NCBI GenBank assembly: GCA_039024435.1
Contig: JBCCQH010000072.1
Location: forward strand, 1 to 38,258
Direction: 5' to 3'
DNA: 38,258 bases
From: JBCCQH01 sp039024435
Lineage (GTDB): Bacteria; Bacteroidota; Bacteroidia; J057; JADKCL01
Shown here: positions 26,358-35,749 of the stretch, one piece after another
Position numbering within the stretch: position 1 is the first letter of the stretch
How the letters are laid out: each line of letters opens with the position of its first letter
Notes under the pieces: generated by a model
Database searches by the model: none
What the model saw: only the letters and a program-made list of their open reading frames with translations
Told to the model about the DNA's origin: nothing
Position numbers and translations under genes: made by a program

Positions 26358-27311
26358 ATGAATACAAAGTGGGTCGAGATCAGATCGGAATTGTCCGCCG
26401 GTACGCGAGGCGCTAGTATGGGGCCGGACGCGATGCGGATTGCTGCCTACAAGGTCAGCAAGGAGTTTTTTGAGCTCCATCCTACGCAACGCTTGCGGGA
26501 CTTCAACGAATGGCTCTACAAGCCGATTGTCCACGAATGGGCGAAGCGGATTGAAGGCGTGAGCAAGGTCTACGACGCGATCATTCCCGAACTGCGGTCG
26601 ATTGTGACCCGTGATGATCGTTTTCTGGTGATTTTGGCGGCGGCCCACGGCACTGCCGGGGCTTCGATCAAGGCGATCAAGAGTGCCTACCCTGAAAAAC
26701 GCTTGGGGGTGGTTTGGATCGATGCCCACGGTGATTTGCATTCGCCCTACACCACGCCTTCGGGCAATATGCACGGGATGCCCCTGGCGATTGCTATGCA
26801 AAAGGACAACTACGAGCACCGACGACGCGACCTCCCACCGGAGACTGTCGACCGGTGGGAGAAGCTCAAGCGCATTGGGTACGACGCTCCGGCGATTGAT
26901 CCGCGTGACCTGCTGTTGGTAGCCGCCCGCGACCTGGAAGTGCAGGAACGGTATCTGGTCGATGAACTGGGGATTCGCAACTTTCCGGTGCGGCGCTTTC
27001 GCGAAGAAGGTTCGCACGTGATTGCCCGCGAAGCCTTGGAAGCCTTGCAAGACTGCGATCATATTTATGTTACCTTTGATGTTGACAGCCTCGACACCTC
27101 GATTTCGGTGGGGACGGGCACTCCGGTCCCCGGAGGTCTGATCGCCTCCGAGGCCAAGGGGCTGCTTCGGGAATTGGTGCGCAATCCGCGCGTCCAGTAC
27201 CTCGAAGTGGTGGAAATCAATCCCACCTTGGACGACAAAGGCAACGTGATGGCGGAAGTCTCCTTTGAAATCCTGCGGGATGTGGTGGACGTCATCGAAA
27301 GTGAGCGTTAA
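26358..27311 (+). CDS. Arginase/agmatinase (ureohydrolase) family protein
   Basis: A 317-residue cytoplasmic enzyme with the two-manganese ureohydrolase motifs: His97 in AAHGTAG (the usual GGDHS is altered but the His is kept), DAHGDLH at 122-128, and FDVDSLD at 240-246 followed by GTGTPVPGGL and EVVEINP. It probably hydrolyses arginine to ornithine and urea, or a related guanidino compound; agmatine cannot be excluded. argS starts 13 bases after its stop, so arginine breakdown and arginyl-tRNA charging genes share a transcript. Confidence 0.88.
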   Translation: MNTKWVEIRSELSAGTRGASMGPDAMRIAAYKVSKEFFELHPTQRLRDFNEWLYKPIVHEWAKRIEGVSKVYDAIIPELRSIVTRDDRFLVILAAAHGTAGASIKAIKSAYPEKRLGVVWIDAHGDLHSPYTTPSGNMHGMPLAIAMQKDNYEHRRRDLPPETVDRWEKLKRIGYDAPAIDPRDLLLVAARDLEVQERYLVDELGIRNFPVRRFREEGSHVIAREALEALQDCDHIYVTFDVDSLDTSISVGTGTPVPGGLIASEAKGLLRELVRNPRVQYLEVVEINPTLDDKGNVMAEVSFEILRDVVDVIESER

Positions 27312-27324
27312 TTTTATCCTGAAA

Positions 27325-29082
27325 ATGAGCCTGTTACACGATGAAATCAAGCAGGAGTTGGCCGGACTTCTGCAGCAAGGACTCGCCCAAATGGGGGTAG
27401 AGGAGTCCCTCGAAGATTTATACAATAAGTTGGGCCAGGTGCCCAAAAATGCCGTGGGGCACGTGTCCTTTCCCCTGTTTCCCTACGCGAAACTCCTGCG
27501 CAACGCACCGCCCAAATTGGCCGCGGAACTGGCCGAGAAGTTGGGGGAAAGCACCCTGGTCGCTGAGGTGAAACCGGTCGGCCCCTACCTGAATTTTGTG
27601 CTGCAGCGGACTGAGGTAGGGCGCATTGTGGGGGACAGCATCCTGTCCGGGGCGTATTTTACGAAAGCCCTCACCGAGGATACCCCCAAAACGATGGTCG
27701 AGTATTCCCAGCCCAATACGCACAAAGAGATGCACGTGGGGCACATGCGGAACCTCGCGCTGGGCGATGCTTTGATCCGCCTGCACCGCTACGTCGGCTA
27801 TGATATCCTCAGTGCGACCTTTCCCGGCGACGTCGGCGCCCACGTGGCCAAATGCCTCTGGTACCTCAAGTACCACAACGAGGAGCCGATCCCGGAGACC
27901 GGCAAGGGCGTCTGGCTAGGCAAAATGTACGTCTACGGCAATGGATTGCTGCGCGAAATCGAAGGCACCCAAGCTGAAGTTGAGGCCAAGGCCCAGATGA
28001 CCGAAATCCTCAAACAGCTCGAAGCCCAGGCGGGCGAATTTTATGACCTGTGGCGGGAGACCCGTGAGTGGTCCATCGACCTGATGGAGGGCGTCTACAA
28101 CTGGGCGGATGTCCAGTTTGATGTCTGGTACTGGGAGTCAGATGTGGATGCCGACTCCGTGGCCTACGTCAAAGAACAGTACGAAAAAGGCGTTTTTGTC
28201 GAATCGGAAGGGGCGATCGGGATGGATCTGAGCGAAGATGGGCTCGGTTTTGCCTTGCTCCTCAAGCGCGATGGCACCGGCTTGTACGCGACGAAGGACG
28301 TGGAACTGGCCCGGCGCAAATTCCAGGACTACGGCATCGAAAAGAGTGTCTACATTGTGGACACGCGGCAGGCCTACCACTTCAAGCAGGTTTTCAAGGT
28401 GCTGGAAAAGATGGGCTTTGACCAGGCGCGTAACTGTTTTCACCTGCAATACAACTACGTAGAAGGCAAGGAAGGCATGTTTTCCTCCCGGCTGGGCAAC
28501 GCTGTGCCGATCATGGCGCTGATCACCAACCTGGAGGAGGCGATCCGTAAAAATTACCTCCTGCCCCAAGTAGAAAAAGGTGAGATGGACCCCGATGAGG
28601 TCGATCCCATCGCGCGGATCGTCGCCAAGGGAGCAATCAAATACGGCATGATCCGCATCGACCCGGCCAAGAAGATCGTCTTTGACATGCGTGAGTGGAT
28701 CAAAATCGACGGGGATTCCGGTCCTTATCAGCAGTATACCTTTGCCCGGATCAACCGCTTGTTGCGCAAGCAAGGTTTTGATCCGGAAGCGGCCATCGAC
28801 TGGAATCTGCTAGACGATCCGCGGGAGATGGAGTTGCTGGTCATGGCATCCCGCTTCAACCAGGCGGCCGTCACGGCTGCCGAGGGCTACAAGCCCAATT
28901 TCCTCACCGCCTACCTCTACGAACTGGCCCGCTTGTACAACAACATCAACAACTCAATCATGATCCGGGACATCACCGACCCGGTACGCAAGAATTCTCG
29001 GATGGCACTGCACGCAGTGACGGCAAAAATCATCGAAAAGGGCATGGCCATCATGGGCATCTCGGTCCCCGAGAAGATGTAA
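27325..29082 (+). CDS. argS: Arginyl-tRNA synthetase
   Basis: From the ATG at 27325 (MSLLHDEIKQEL) the protein is 585 residues, normal for class I ArgS. An in-frame ATG at 27265 lies inside the arginase gene and is rejected. Domains in order: N-terminal additional domain (1-110), Rossmann catalytic core with the HIGH-type HVGH at 137-140 (SQPNTHKEMHVGHMRN), a degenerate KMSKS loop at MFSSRLGN (385 on), and the helical DALR anticodon-binding domain from about 465 to the end. It joins arginine to its tRNA in the cytoplasm. Confidence 0.95.
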   Translation: MSLLHDEIKQELAGLLQQGLAQMGVEESLEDLYNKLGQVPKNAVGHVSFPLFPYAKLLRNAPPKLAAELAEKLGESTLVAEVKPVGPYLNFVLQRTEVGRIVGDSILSGAYFTKALTEDTPKTMVEYSQPNTHKEMHVGHMRNLALGDALIRLHRYVGYDILSATFPGDVGAHVAKCLWYLKYHNEEPIPETGKGVWLGKMYVYGNGLLREIEGTQAEVEAKAQMTEILKQLEAQAGEFYDLWRETREWSIDLMEGVYNWADVQFDVWYWESDVDADSVAYVKEQYEKGVFVESEGAIGMDLSEDGLGFALLLKRDGTGLYATKDVELARRKFQDYGIEKSVYIVDTRQAYHFKQVFKVLEKMGFDQARNCFHLQYNYVEGKEGMFSSRLGNAVPIMALITNLEEAIRKNYLLPQVEKGEMDPDEVDPIARIVAKGAIKYGMIRIDPAKKIVFDMREWIKIDGDSGPYQQYTFARINRLLRKQGFDPEAAIDWNLLDDPREMELLVMASRFNQAAVTAAEGYKPNFLTAYLYELARLYNNINNSIMIRDITDPVRKNSRMALHAVTAKIIEKGMAIMGISVPEKM

Positions 29083-29106
29083 ATCGGAACTAATTAACGA
29101 TGTATA

Positions 29107-29145
29107 GAAAGCTGGCTCCGCAAGGGGCTGGCTTTCGCATTTTTG
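29107..29145 (+). terminator. Terminator after argS
   Basis: GAAAGC pairs with GCTTTC, with an inner GCTCC/GGGGC stem (one G-U) and loop GCAA. The run GCATTTTTG follows. It lies 25 bases after the argS stop. Confidence 0.75.
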
Positions 29146-29621
29146 GCAATGGCTGAATTATGATGCCTGCTGTAGGGGTAAGGCTTTCAAAAAGCGGCCG
29201 CATGGGTGAGTCCCCTCACAAGATCCTCGGATTTCCAGGAGCCATCATGTCATATTGTTATAAAAAGTGCAGCATCGGCAATGATATATAGGCAAAATCG
29301 CCTTATGACTGCAATGATTGAAAATAATTTTAGAAATTTATGCACATATTATTTTCGCCATGGGTGATTCGGCATTTGCCGGAGAATCAACTGAATCGGG
29401 TGCGTCAAAATGACAAGAATGAAATATTATATGGATAAACTGTCTGTTGATAAATGTATTGTTTGCGTAGAGGTTGAATGGCAGGGGAGATATTTTATGC
29501 CGAATCAGACTTATCCACATTGGAATCGAGGCAGTCATTTGGTCCTCCGTACCAGACGCGCCATCTTTGGCGAGAAATTTAAACCTAAATGGCCGCGAAT
29601 AACCATCGCGCAATTGAAACA
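29146..29621. other. AT-rich intergenic region before the aminotransferase
   Basis: About 475 bases, clearly more AT-rich than the flanking genes, mainly between 29240 and 29480. A plus-strand open frame from 29410 runs into the aminotransferase gene in another frame and looks non-coding. No hairpin, repeat or promoter stood out. It could be a decayed insertion. Confidence 0.45.
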
Positions 29622-30842
29622 ATGCAACAACAACAATTTAGTCCCAGCCTTACGCAAGTCAAGCTGTCCCCGATCGTGGGCATCAGTGAGCTCGTCCGCC
29701 AGAAAGCGCCCGCCTTCAAGGCCGCTACCGGCGAAGATTTCATCTATTTCCAGCGAGGTGAGATCAATTATGCCACCCCGAATTACGTGGTGGAAGCTTG
29801 CCGCAATGCATTGGACCGCGGCCTGACCAAATACCCCAAATCGGGCGGTGAACCCGCTTTCAAAGCAGCGATTAGCCGTAAGATGGCGCGCATCAACGAT
29901 GCTCCGGGAATCGAAGCCGACCAGATCATCGTTACCTACGGGGGCCAAGAAGCACTGGAACTTTCCTTCAAACTCTTCGAAGGCAAGAAGGGGGCTGGCT
30001 TTGCCCCTTGCTGGAGCTGTGTGTTGGAAAACTTTGTCCCTTACTGCCAAATCGACTTTCAGGAAGTACCCCTGAACCCCGATTTCAGCGTTGACTTCGA
30101 AATTCTCGAAGATACCCTGCGGGAAGTCGCATTTTTCTACCTGAACACCCCGCAGAATCCTACGGGAAAGGTATTCACCGAAGAGGAAATCCGCCGCATC
30201 GCCGATCTGTGTGAGCGCCACGGCGTCTACATCATTTCCGATGAAGCCTACGAGCGCATCGTGTACGACGACATCGAGTATTTCAGCCCCCTTTCGCTGG
30301 GCAAAGATTTCATCATTGGTTGTTACACGCTCTCGAAGACCTACGCCATGACTGGGTGGCGCCTCGGTTATATCATTTGTCGGGACAAAAAAATCGCCAA
30401 GATGTTGCGGCTCGGTGATTACAGTCAGACGGCGGGTGTGGTCACTTTCTTACAGTACGCCGGAGCGGAAGCCATCGACAACCTGGAAGCCGAGGCCGCC
30501 TATCTACAGCCGATCCTCGCGGAATACGAAGCGCGCCGTGACTATTTGTACCAGCAACTATCCGCCATCGACGGGCTGCGGGTAAACCGGCCCCAGGGCG
30601 CGTTCTACTTCTTCCCGGATTTTGGGGCCTTCATTCCGCCGCACCTGAAAGGGCAGGAGCGGGAACGCTACGTATTCCAGCGTTTTCTCGATGCCGGCGT
30701 GGCCACCGTATTCGGAGCGAGCTTTGGGAAGCACTTCGGCGACAATGTGCGCTTGTCGTTTTCCTGCACGGACATGGCCGCCATTGAAACCGGCATCGCC
30801 CGAATGCGCGAGGCCTTGGCGGGAATTCCCGTTGCGGTTTAA
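29622..30842 (+). CDS. Class I/II PLP-dependent aminotransferase (aspartate aminotransferase-like)
   Basis: From the ATG at 29622 (MQQQQFSPSLTQVKLSPIVG) the protein is 406 residues; an ATG 11 codons upstream is possible. It has the fold-type I features: FYLNTPQNPTGKVF (substrate and PLP contacts), ISDEAYERIVYDD (Asp and Tyr that hold PLP), SKTYAMTGWRLGY with the Schiff-base lysine at 239, and a late Arg in NVRLSFSC. This subgroup includes aspartate, aromatic and alanine aminotransferases; the exact substrate cannot be assigned. Confidence 0.9.
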   Translation: MQQQQFSPSLTQVKLSPIVGISELVRQKAPAFKAATGEDFIYFQRGEINYATPNYVVEACRNALDRGLTKYPKSGGEPAFKAAISRKMARINDAPGIEADQIIVTYGGQEALELSFKLFEGKKGAGFAPCWSCVLENFVPYCQIDFQEVPLNPDFSVDFEILEDTLREVAFFYLNTPQNPTGKVFTEEEIRRIADLCERHGVYIISDEAYERIVYDDIEYFSPLSLGKDFIIGCYTLSKTYAMTGWRLGYIICRDKKIAKMLRLGDYSQTAGVVTFLQYAGAEAIDNLEAEAAYLQPILAEYEARRDYLYQQLSAIDGLRVNRPQGAFYFFPDFGAFIPPHLKGQERERYVFQRFLDAGVATVFGASFGKHFGDNVRLSFSCTDMAAIETGIARMREALAGIPVAV

Positions 30843-30888
30843 ACCGCCTTCATAAAGGCGCCGACGACAAAGTAAAATGGAGATTTAG

Positions 30889-30924
30889 CGGGCAACTTCT
30901 CATCCTTGAGGCGTTGCCCGTTTT
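30889..30924 (+). terminator. Terminator after the aminotransferase gene
   Basis: CGGGCAAC and GTTGCCCG form an 8-bp perfect stem with a 16-base loop followed by TTTTC, 46 bases after the stop codon. Confidence 0.65.
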
Positions 30925-31406
30925 CATTGAGACCCCACAAAAAAAGCGGCAAGCCATCGCCCACCGCCGGTTGATCGTAGAAGCATTTATAGCGTTGCCC
31001 AGGAGTGAAATGAAATCACTCTCGGAGAGTTTTGTCGATAAGTGCGTTGGGTAAATAGCGTTCAGCGTTTGCAATTTAGGGGTAGGATTCGGTGAAACAA
31101 ACGCAATTCACTGCGGAATTTGACAGGCGTTGCAGGGGCAAATCCCGGGGGCACCGGCGGTGGTTTGCGCAATTGCACCCTTCCAGTGGGGGGAGATGCC
31201 TCCCCCGGGAAAGAAACCAGCGTCCCCGAGTGCCGTAATCTTGCATGGCGGGATCGCCGAACGCCGAAAAAGCCAACCGACCGGAATCATTTCTCCCCCA
31301 AAATGCCCGCGAATGGCTACCCTGCGGCCATTTTTGCCGTCCGCACCGATTACGTACAATATCCCGCCAAAATTACACAAACCGCCATTTAAAGGTCTTT
31401 TTGTGA

Positions 31407-31414
31407 TATCTTTG
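31407..31414 (+). promoter_or_regulatory. -7 promoter element of the toxin gene
   Basis: TATCTTTG matches TAnnTTTG and lies 52 bases upstream of the ATG at 31467. The -33 region is not obvious. Confidence 0.45.
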
Positions 31415-31466
31415 GGACAACGGTTGGCGCGGCCCAATCGATGTTTCTTCCGCAAAAAGATCAAGT

Positions 31467-34400
31467 ATGGAAAATCAACCTGCAGTCAGGACGGGACCCG
31501 TCGGTCCCGAGGAGACCACTATGGGCAGTGGATTCGGCACCCACCCAATGGACGCAACGGGCGGAACGGGGGCGAGTGGTCCGCCCTCCATGCCGCCGGC
31601 CAATGCGCAATTGACCGCCTCGGGAGGCCAGACTGCTCCCGCCCGGGAAGCCACCTCTCCCGGGGAGGCTGAAACCGAGGGCAGGGGCGTGCTCAGTGCT
31701 CCCGTGGACCTGTCGACTGGGACATTTGCCCCGGCCACCGCCGAGGATGAGCAATTGATCGAGCAAGCGGGTCCGGCGGGACTGCGGGTCGCCGTGCAAG
31801 TGGCCAACTTTGCCCAGGGAGAAATGCACGTCATGCGCAACGGCCAGGGTTTCCAGACCCTCGGAGAAGGCCGAGTCTTCCTGCCGGTCAGCGGCGGATT
31901 TCTGGCGGACATCTTTGGCGGGACGGTGCAGTTCGGCATCGAGGCGGAGGTCCGGAACAATGCGGTCCTCGGGCAAGCGGTCATGCAGGTTGCCGGGCAA
32001 GTGGTGTCCCGCGATGGCCTGGGCGAAGTGTTCGGTGCCCTCAACCTTCCCGGCATCGAACTCGGGGAAAACCTCTCCCAGGCGGAACTGGTCAATTCCT
32101 TCGTTGATGGAGAATTTCGCCTGCAAGTGATCAACATCCCGATCGTGACCGGCAATCAGTTTTCCGGTAGCATCGACATCGGACTGATCGATGGGGAACC
32201 ATCCCTGACCGGAAAGGCCGTCCTGAACGTTACGCCTTCCATTGTCGGGGAAGTGGAACTGACCTTCAGCGGAACCAGCATGTCCGGCGAAGGCAGCATC
32301 GCCTTCCTGCAAGGCCCCATTTCTGGAGAACTGGTCGTGTCCATGACCGAGGACAATGTCGTGATCGAAGGCCGTGGCACCGTTGCCACCGACCGCTTTT
32401 CCGGCGACGCGACGATCCTCTACGGGCGAAAGAGCTACGTGGAAAGTGTGATCGGGCCGCAATTGGCCGCTTTGCAAGCGGGGCAGGAAGCCGAAGCGCC
32501 CGAGGGCGGTTACGAGCCCGACGCAGGCACGGGCGAATGGGAGCTGGCGGGATTTGCCCAAGGCACCGTCCCGATTTCCGATCAGTTTGCCGCCAATGCC
32601 ACCGGTATCGTCGATCCGACCGGCGGCGTGACCCTGGGGATGGACATCGGGAATTCCGATCAGATTCCGCTGACCGACGCCCAAGCGGGCAACTACGAAA
32701 TGGAAGTGGGCATCCCCGTTTTCACCTGGGGATTCAAAAAAGTGGCCGGAATCTCGGTCAACATCAAGTTCTACTTTGACCTGGGCTACAAAGTGAGTCC
32801 CATCCTGCTGGAACAGGCGTCCTTGTCGGGGGTCTACTCGAATTCTTCCCATCCACTCGCCCCGGCCAATAGCCTCAACCTGGACGGAGAAGCCGCGGTA
32901 GACGCGCGGGTCGAAGTCGGTGGGGGCATTGGCGTCGAGGCCGAGGCGGATGTTGCGGGCAATCGGGGAGCTTTGGAAATTGGGGCCAAAATGAGTGCGA
33001 CCCTGGATGCCGCGGCCCGGCTGGCCGCCAACCTGGGCATTACCGCCGGACCGGAAGGAATCGATCCCCACTTTACCGCTGAAGGGGCCGTGTCGGCCGC
33101 CTTGAACCTCAACTTGCAGGGCTACCTCAAGGCGACTTTCGACGGCTGGGGGGAAAGGTTTGACAAAGAGGTTACCCGATATTTCGCCAATGTCATCATC
33201 CCGGTCGGGGACATGAACCTGGAATTTGCCTACGATCCCGACCTCGATCCACCGATTCGTTTCGGCGCACCGGAGCCGGGGGAAAACATCTTCAGCTTCA
33301 ACAGTTGGGACGAAATGATGACCCAAATGCACGAGGCCCCGGAAATGCCCGCCGGCAGCGTGGAAGGCTTCTCACCCCCGGAAAGCGACTCCGAAAATCC
33401 GGATGCAGACGGCCCGATCACCACCGAACAGGAAAGCGATGTGGTCGGAGTCCGGCTGGCCTACCAAAACCCCCAGGGAGAGGTCCACAACCTGGTCTAC
33501 GAAGAACACGATGGGGAAGTCGAGATCTGGCGGCACAGCGAGGCCCTCCGGCTCGAAGATTACTGCGCTACCCTGATCCAGCACTACCAAGGCAGCGAGG
33601 ACGCCGCCAAAGTCGAGCGCCTGCAAACCATCCAGGCGGAACTCGAAAACGAAGCCTGGAAACAGGACATGAAGCACGGCATGGAAACGCCGGAACTCCG
33701 CCAGAACGCCCTGGCTGCAATTCAAAGGATCACCCAAGAGTTGCGGGAGATCGATCAGACCGCCGGGGATACGCCGGAGGCACCGGATGGGCCTACCGCT
33801 ACGCCGGCCGGTCGCCCCACCAAGGCAATCCTCGAGAAGTTGCACCGCAGCCAGGGGGTTGAGGGGGAAGCATCGGATGCCTTCCGCCTGCAGCGCAACG
33901 CCGATCCCCAATCTGACGGCATGAGTGCATCCTGGCGCTGGCTGGAACTCAATTTGCTCACTGGAACCTGGATCAAGTTTCACGTCATCAACCATCACCT
34001 CGGGGGAAAGGCCGATTCCAATAACCTCATCGCCGCTCCCAAGACGGTCAACTCACAGTTCAGCGCCAATTTTGAAGAGCATTTGAAAGCACTGTATCGA
34101 GAAGGGAAGGTGATCTGGATGGAAGCCGACATTGACTACCACCGCTCCGGATTGTTTGAAATTGGTCGCAGCGATTCCGTGCCCCGTGATACGGCAATTG
34201 CATTTCCCCGGAGTTTTTCCGCCAAAGGCGGGCAGATGACCTTCCAGGACGGAGAGTGGCGCCGGCTGGATCCCGCGGAGTTGCAATTTGACGCCCCCAT
34301 TCCGCTCCCGCAGATGCTCCCCGAAGGAGTACAATTTTCCGTCAATGATCCGCTTGCTTATACCAAGGAAAACCTAAAAAAGTTCAATATTTGGAGGTCG

Positions 34401-34688
34401 AACGGCAAGCGTATGGAAAATGCGATTGCTGGAGGCAAAAGTTTGGTCGATGATTCCGAAAAATACATCGAGAAGATCTTTACCCATAAAAAAGTCGAGA
34501 AACGGGGCTGGTTTAGAGGGAATGGTTACGATCCCAAAAAATGGCCCGATTTCAAAATTAATGACCTACCGGAAGTCTCCAATGGTCTATTGACTATGTA
34601 CCGGAATTGTGACAGTGGGAACTCATCGAAAAAACGGACAATCAAACACTTCCTGGTCATGATCAAAGATGGCCGCATCAAATTCTAA
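31467..34688 (+). CDS. Large polymorphic toxin with His-Me-finger-like nuclease motif and variable C-terminal module
   Basis: A 1073-residue protein without a signal peptide. Residues 1-95 are low-complexity, rich in Gly, Pro and Ala. Residues about 100-620 are beta-rich and glycine-rich, with repeated strand patterns. VRLAYQNPQGEVHNLVYEE (about 660-680) and the helical stretch after it resemble linker modules of injection-system effectors. A nuclease-like motif follows: HVINHHLGG (839-847) with NNLIAAP (852-858) and a later HLKALYREGKVIWMEADIDYH segment. This pattern is seen in DNA/RNA-nonspecific endonuclease-type toxins. From about residue 960 the sequence becomes lysine- and asparagine-rich and AT-richer, suggesting an exchanged C-terminal module of unknown activity. 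It is followed directly by a putative immunity gene. Delivery route is unknown. Confidence 0.75.
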   Translation: MENQPAVRTGPVGPEETTMGSGFGTHPMDATGGTGASGPPSMPPANAQLTASGGQTAPAREATSPGEAETEGRGVLSAPVDLSTGTFAPATAEDEQLIEQAGPAGLRVAVQVANFAQGEMHVMRNGQGFQTLGEGRVFLPVSGGFLADIFGGTVQFGIEAEVRNNAVLGQAVMQVAGQVVSRDGLGEVFGALNLPGIELGENLSQAELVNSFVDGEFRLQVINIPIVTGNQFSGSIDIGLIDGEPSLTGKAVLNVTPSIVGEVELTFSGTSMSGEGSIAFLQGPISGELVVSMTEDNVVIEGRGTVATDRFSGDATILYGRKSYVESVIGPQLAALQAGQEAEAPEGGYEPDAGTGEWELAGFAQGTVPISDQFAANATGIVDPTGGVTLGMDIGNSDQIPLTDAQAGNYEMEVGIPVFTWGFKKVAGISVNIKFYFDLGYKVSPILLEQASLSGVYSNSSHPLAPANSLNLDGEAAVDARVEVGGGIGVEAEADVAGNRGALEIGAKMSATLDAAARLAANLGITAGPEGIDPHFTAEGAVSAALNLNLQGYLKATFDGWGERFDKEVTRYFANVIIPVGDMNLEFAYDPDLDPPIRFGAPEPGENIFSFNSWDEMMTQMHEAPEMPAGSVEGFSPPESDSENPDADGPITTEQESDVVGVRLAYQNPQGEVHNLVYEEHDGEVEIWRHSEALRLEDYCATLIQHYQGSEDAAKVERLQTIQAELENEAWKQDMKHGMETPELRQNALAAIQRITQELREIDQTAGDTPEAPDGPTATPAGRPTKAILEKLHRSQGVEGEASDAFRLQRNADPQSDGMSASWRWLELNLLTGTWIKFHVINHHLGGKADSNNLIAAPKTVNSQFSANFEEHLKALYREGKVIWMEADIDYHRSGLFEIGRSDSVPRDTAIAFPRSFSAKGGQMTFQDGEWRRLDPAELQFDAPIPLPQMLPEGVQFSVNDPLAYTKENLKKFNIWRSNGKRMENAIAGGKSLVDDSEKYIEKIFTHKKVEKRGWFRGNGYDPKKWPDFKINDLPEVSNGLLTMYRNCDSGNSSKKRTIKHFLVMIKDGRIKF

Positions 34689-34698
34689 TGACGACAGC

Positions 34699-35460
34699 AT
34701 GAATTTCAAGCCCGTACTCAACGCCCTGGAGGCGCATCCCGAAATCGAAGTGACCCGGGGCATCCTGCTCCCGGGCATCTCCGAGACCGCACTGCGGCAG
34801 GTAGAAACCGCCTACGGCGGCCCCCTCAAGCCCGAAATTCGGGACTTTTACCGCCACCACAACGGCGTAGTCATCGAATGGATCTGGCAAGGGAGTGACC
34901 TCTACGAAGCTCCCGGACGTCCCCGCGAGGATGCCGAGTTGCCCTTTGTCCTGGACTTGCTCAACGATTACAGCCCCCCCCTGGACGGGCAGTTGATCCT
35001 GCTGCCCCTGGAAGAAGTATTGGTGCCCGACTTCGAAGAATTTAGCGCCCACAGCGACTTCGGAACCGAAATCGCCTACGCCGAATACCTGGAACCCGAA
35101 GACGCCTCGCTGGCGGGTCCCGCAGTCCAGTTTGGAGAACGCCGCTACCGCTCGGAAGAGGACTTTCGGGCCCAATGGCGCTACTTTGACTTTTATCTCC
35201 GGGACAGCGGGGCCGTGCTCCTCTACGAAGGCGGTCAGCCCGATCCTACCGTCCTGTTTGTGGAAACCAGTTGGTCCCGGTACGACCCCGCGCGGCAGCT
35301 TCCCCTTTCTGCGTACCTGAACCGCGTGTACCAGGACCTCGGATTTCGCTGGCGGCGGCACAAATATTTCGAAACCCCGGCCGACAAAGATTCCGATGCC
35401 TCACCCGCGGAGCGACTGGCCGAACTGTTGGAAAATTATCCCCTGCGCCGCAAGACTTAA
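34699..35460 (+). CDS. SUKH (SMI1/KNR4)-like putative immunity protein
   Basis: From the ATG at 34699 the protein is 253 residues and starts 10 bases after the toxin stop; an in-frame ATG at 34669 would overlap the toxin by 20 bases and add ten residues. The N-terminal part has the SUKH pattern: a helix ISETALRQVETAYGGPLKPEIRDF, then YRHHNGVVIEW, followed by an acidic beta-rich region with ILLPLEEVL. SUKH proteins commonly neutralise nuclease toxins encoded just upstream. The assignment rests on pattern and position. Its base composition is like the chromosome, unlike the toxin's C-terminal module. Confidence 0.6.
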   Translation: MNFKPVLNALEAHPEIEVTRGILLPGISETALRQVETAYGGPLKPEIRDFYRHHNGVVIEWIWQGSDLYEAPGRPREDAELPFVLDLLNDYSPPLDGQLILLPLEEVLVPDFEEFSAHSDFGTEIAYAEYLEPEDASLAGPAVQFGERRYRSEEDFRAQWRYFDFYLRDSGAVLLYEGGQPDPTVLFVETSWSRYDPARQLPLSAYLNRVYQDLGFRWRRHKYFETPADKDSDASPAERLAELLENYPLRRKT

Positions 35461-35749
35461 CTTCCCGGCGGCCCCCCTGCGATTATCGGATACAAGGGCA
35501 AGGCCCTTTGCAATCCCGGTTGTGATCCATTTTGCTTGAGCTTTTGGTATTGGTGGGGCGGCTACCGACCCGTCGGTACCAGGCTGTTCCGGGAGTTCGC
35601 GGTGCTCCGTCCCGCCTCATCGGCGCGACCCATGTCCCTCCCATCCTTGCCGCATGCCGCGCCGTCCCTCCCGGTTGGATCCCCACCCGGCTACCGCCCC
35701 GGGCCATCCTTCGGACCCCGCCCCGCTGCACCATTCATCCGCCCCAAAA

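Larger units (their letters stand above)
30843..31466. other. Intergenic region before the polymorphic toxin gene
   Basis: About 620 bases without a supported gene. It holds a short CGCCTT/AAGGCG hairpin near 30846, the terminator at 30889-30924, a GC-rich stretch (31120-31260) rich in G and C runs, and the promoter-like element at 31407-31414. Open frames here have unlikely composition and no family match that I can see. Confidence 0.5.

Noticed and set aside
27265..27324. Upstream in-frame start for argS
   Set aside because: It lies inside the arginase gene and adds 20 residues not typical of ArgS; the ATG at 27325 gives a normal N-terminus.
29410..29826. 138-codon plus-strand ORF before the aminotransferase
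   Set aside because: It overlaps the aminotransferase in another frame over its second half, and the first half is AT-rich with no motif.
30850..31074. 74-codon minus-strand ORF
   Set aside because: It contains the aminotransferase terminator hairpin and shows no protein-like features.
31130..31464. Overlapping ORFs on both strands before the toxin gene
   Set aside because: Composition is set by G/C runs, no family is seen, and they conflict with each other.
35461..35749. Proline-rich ORFs on both strands between the SUKH-like gene and fcl
   Set aside because: Both strands stay open because of high GC; products are low complexity. A TACCGA-CCCG-TCGGTA inverted repeat is present here but too short to classify.
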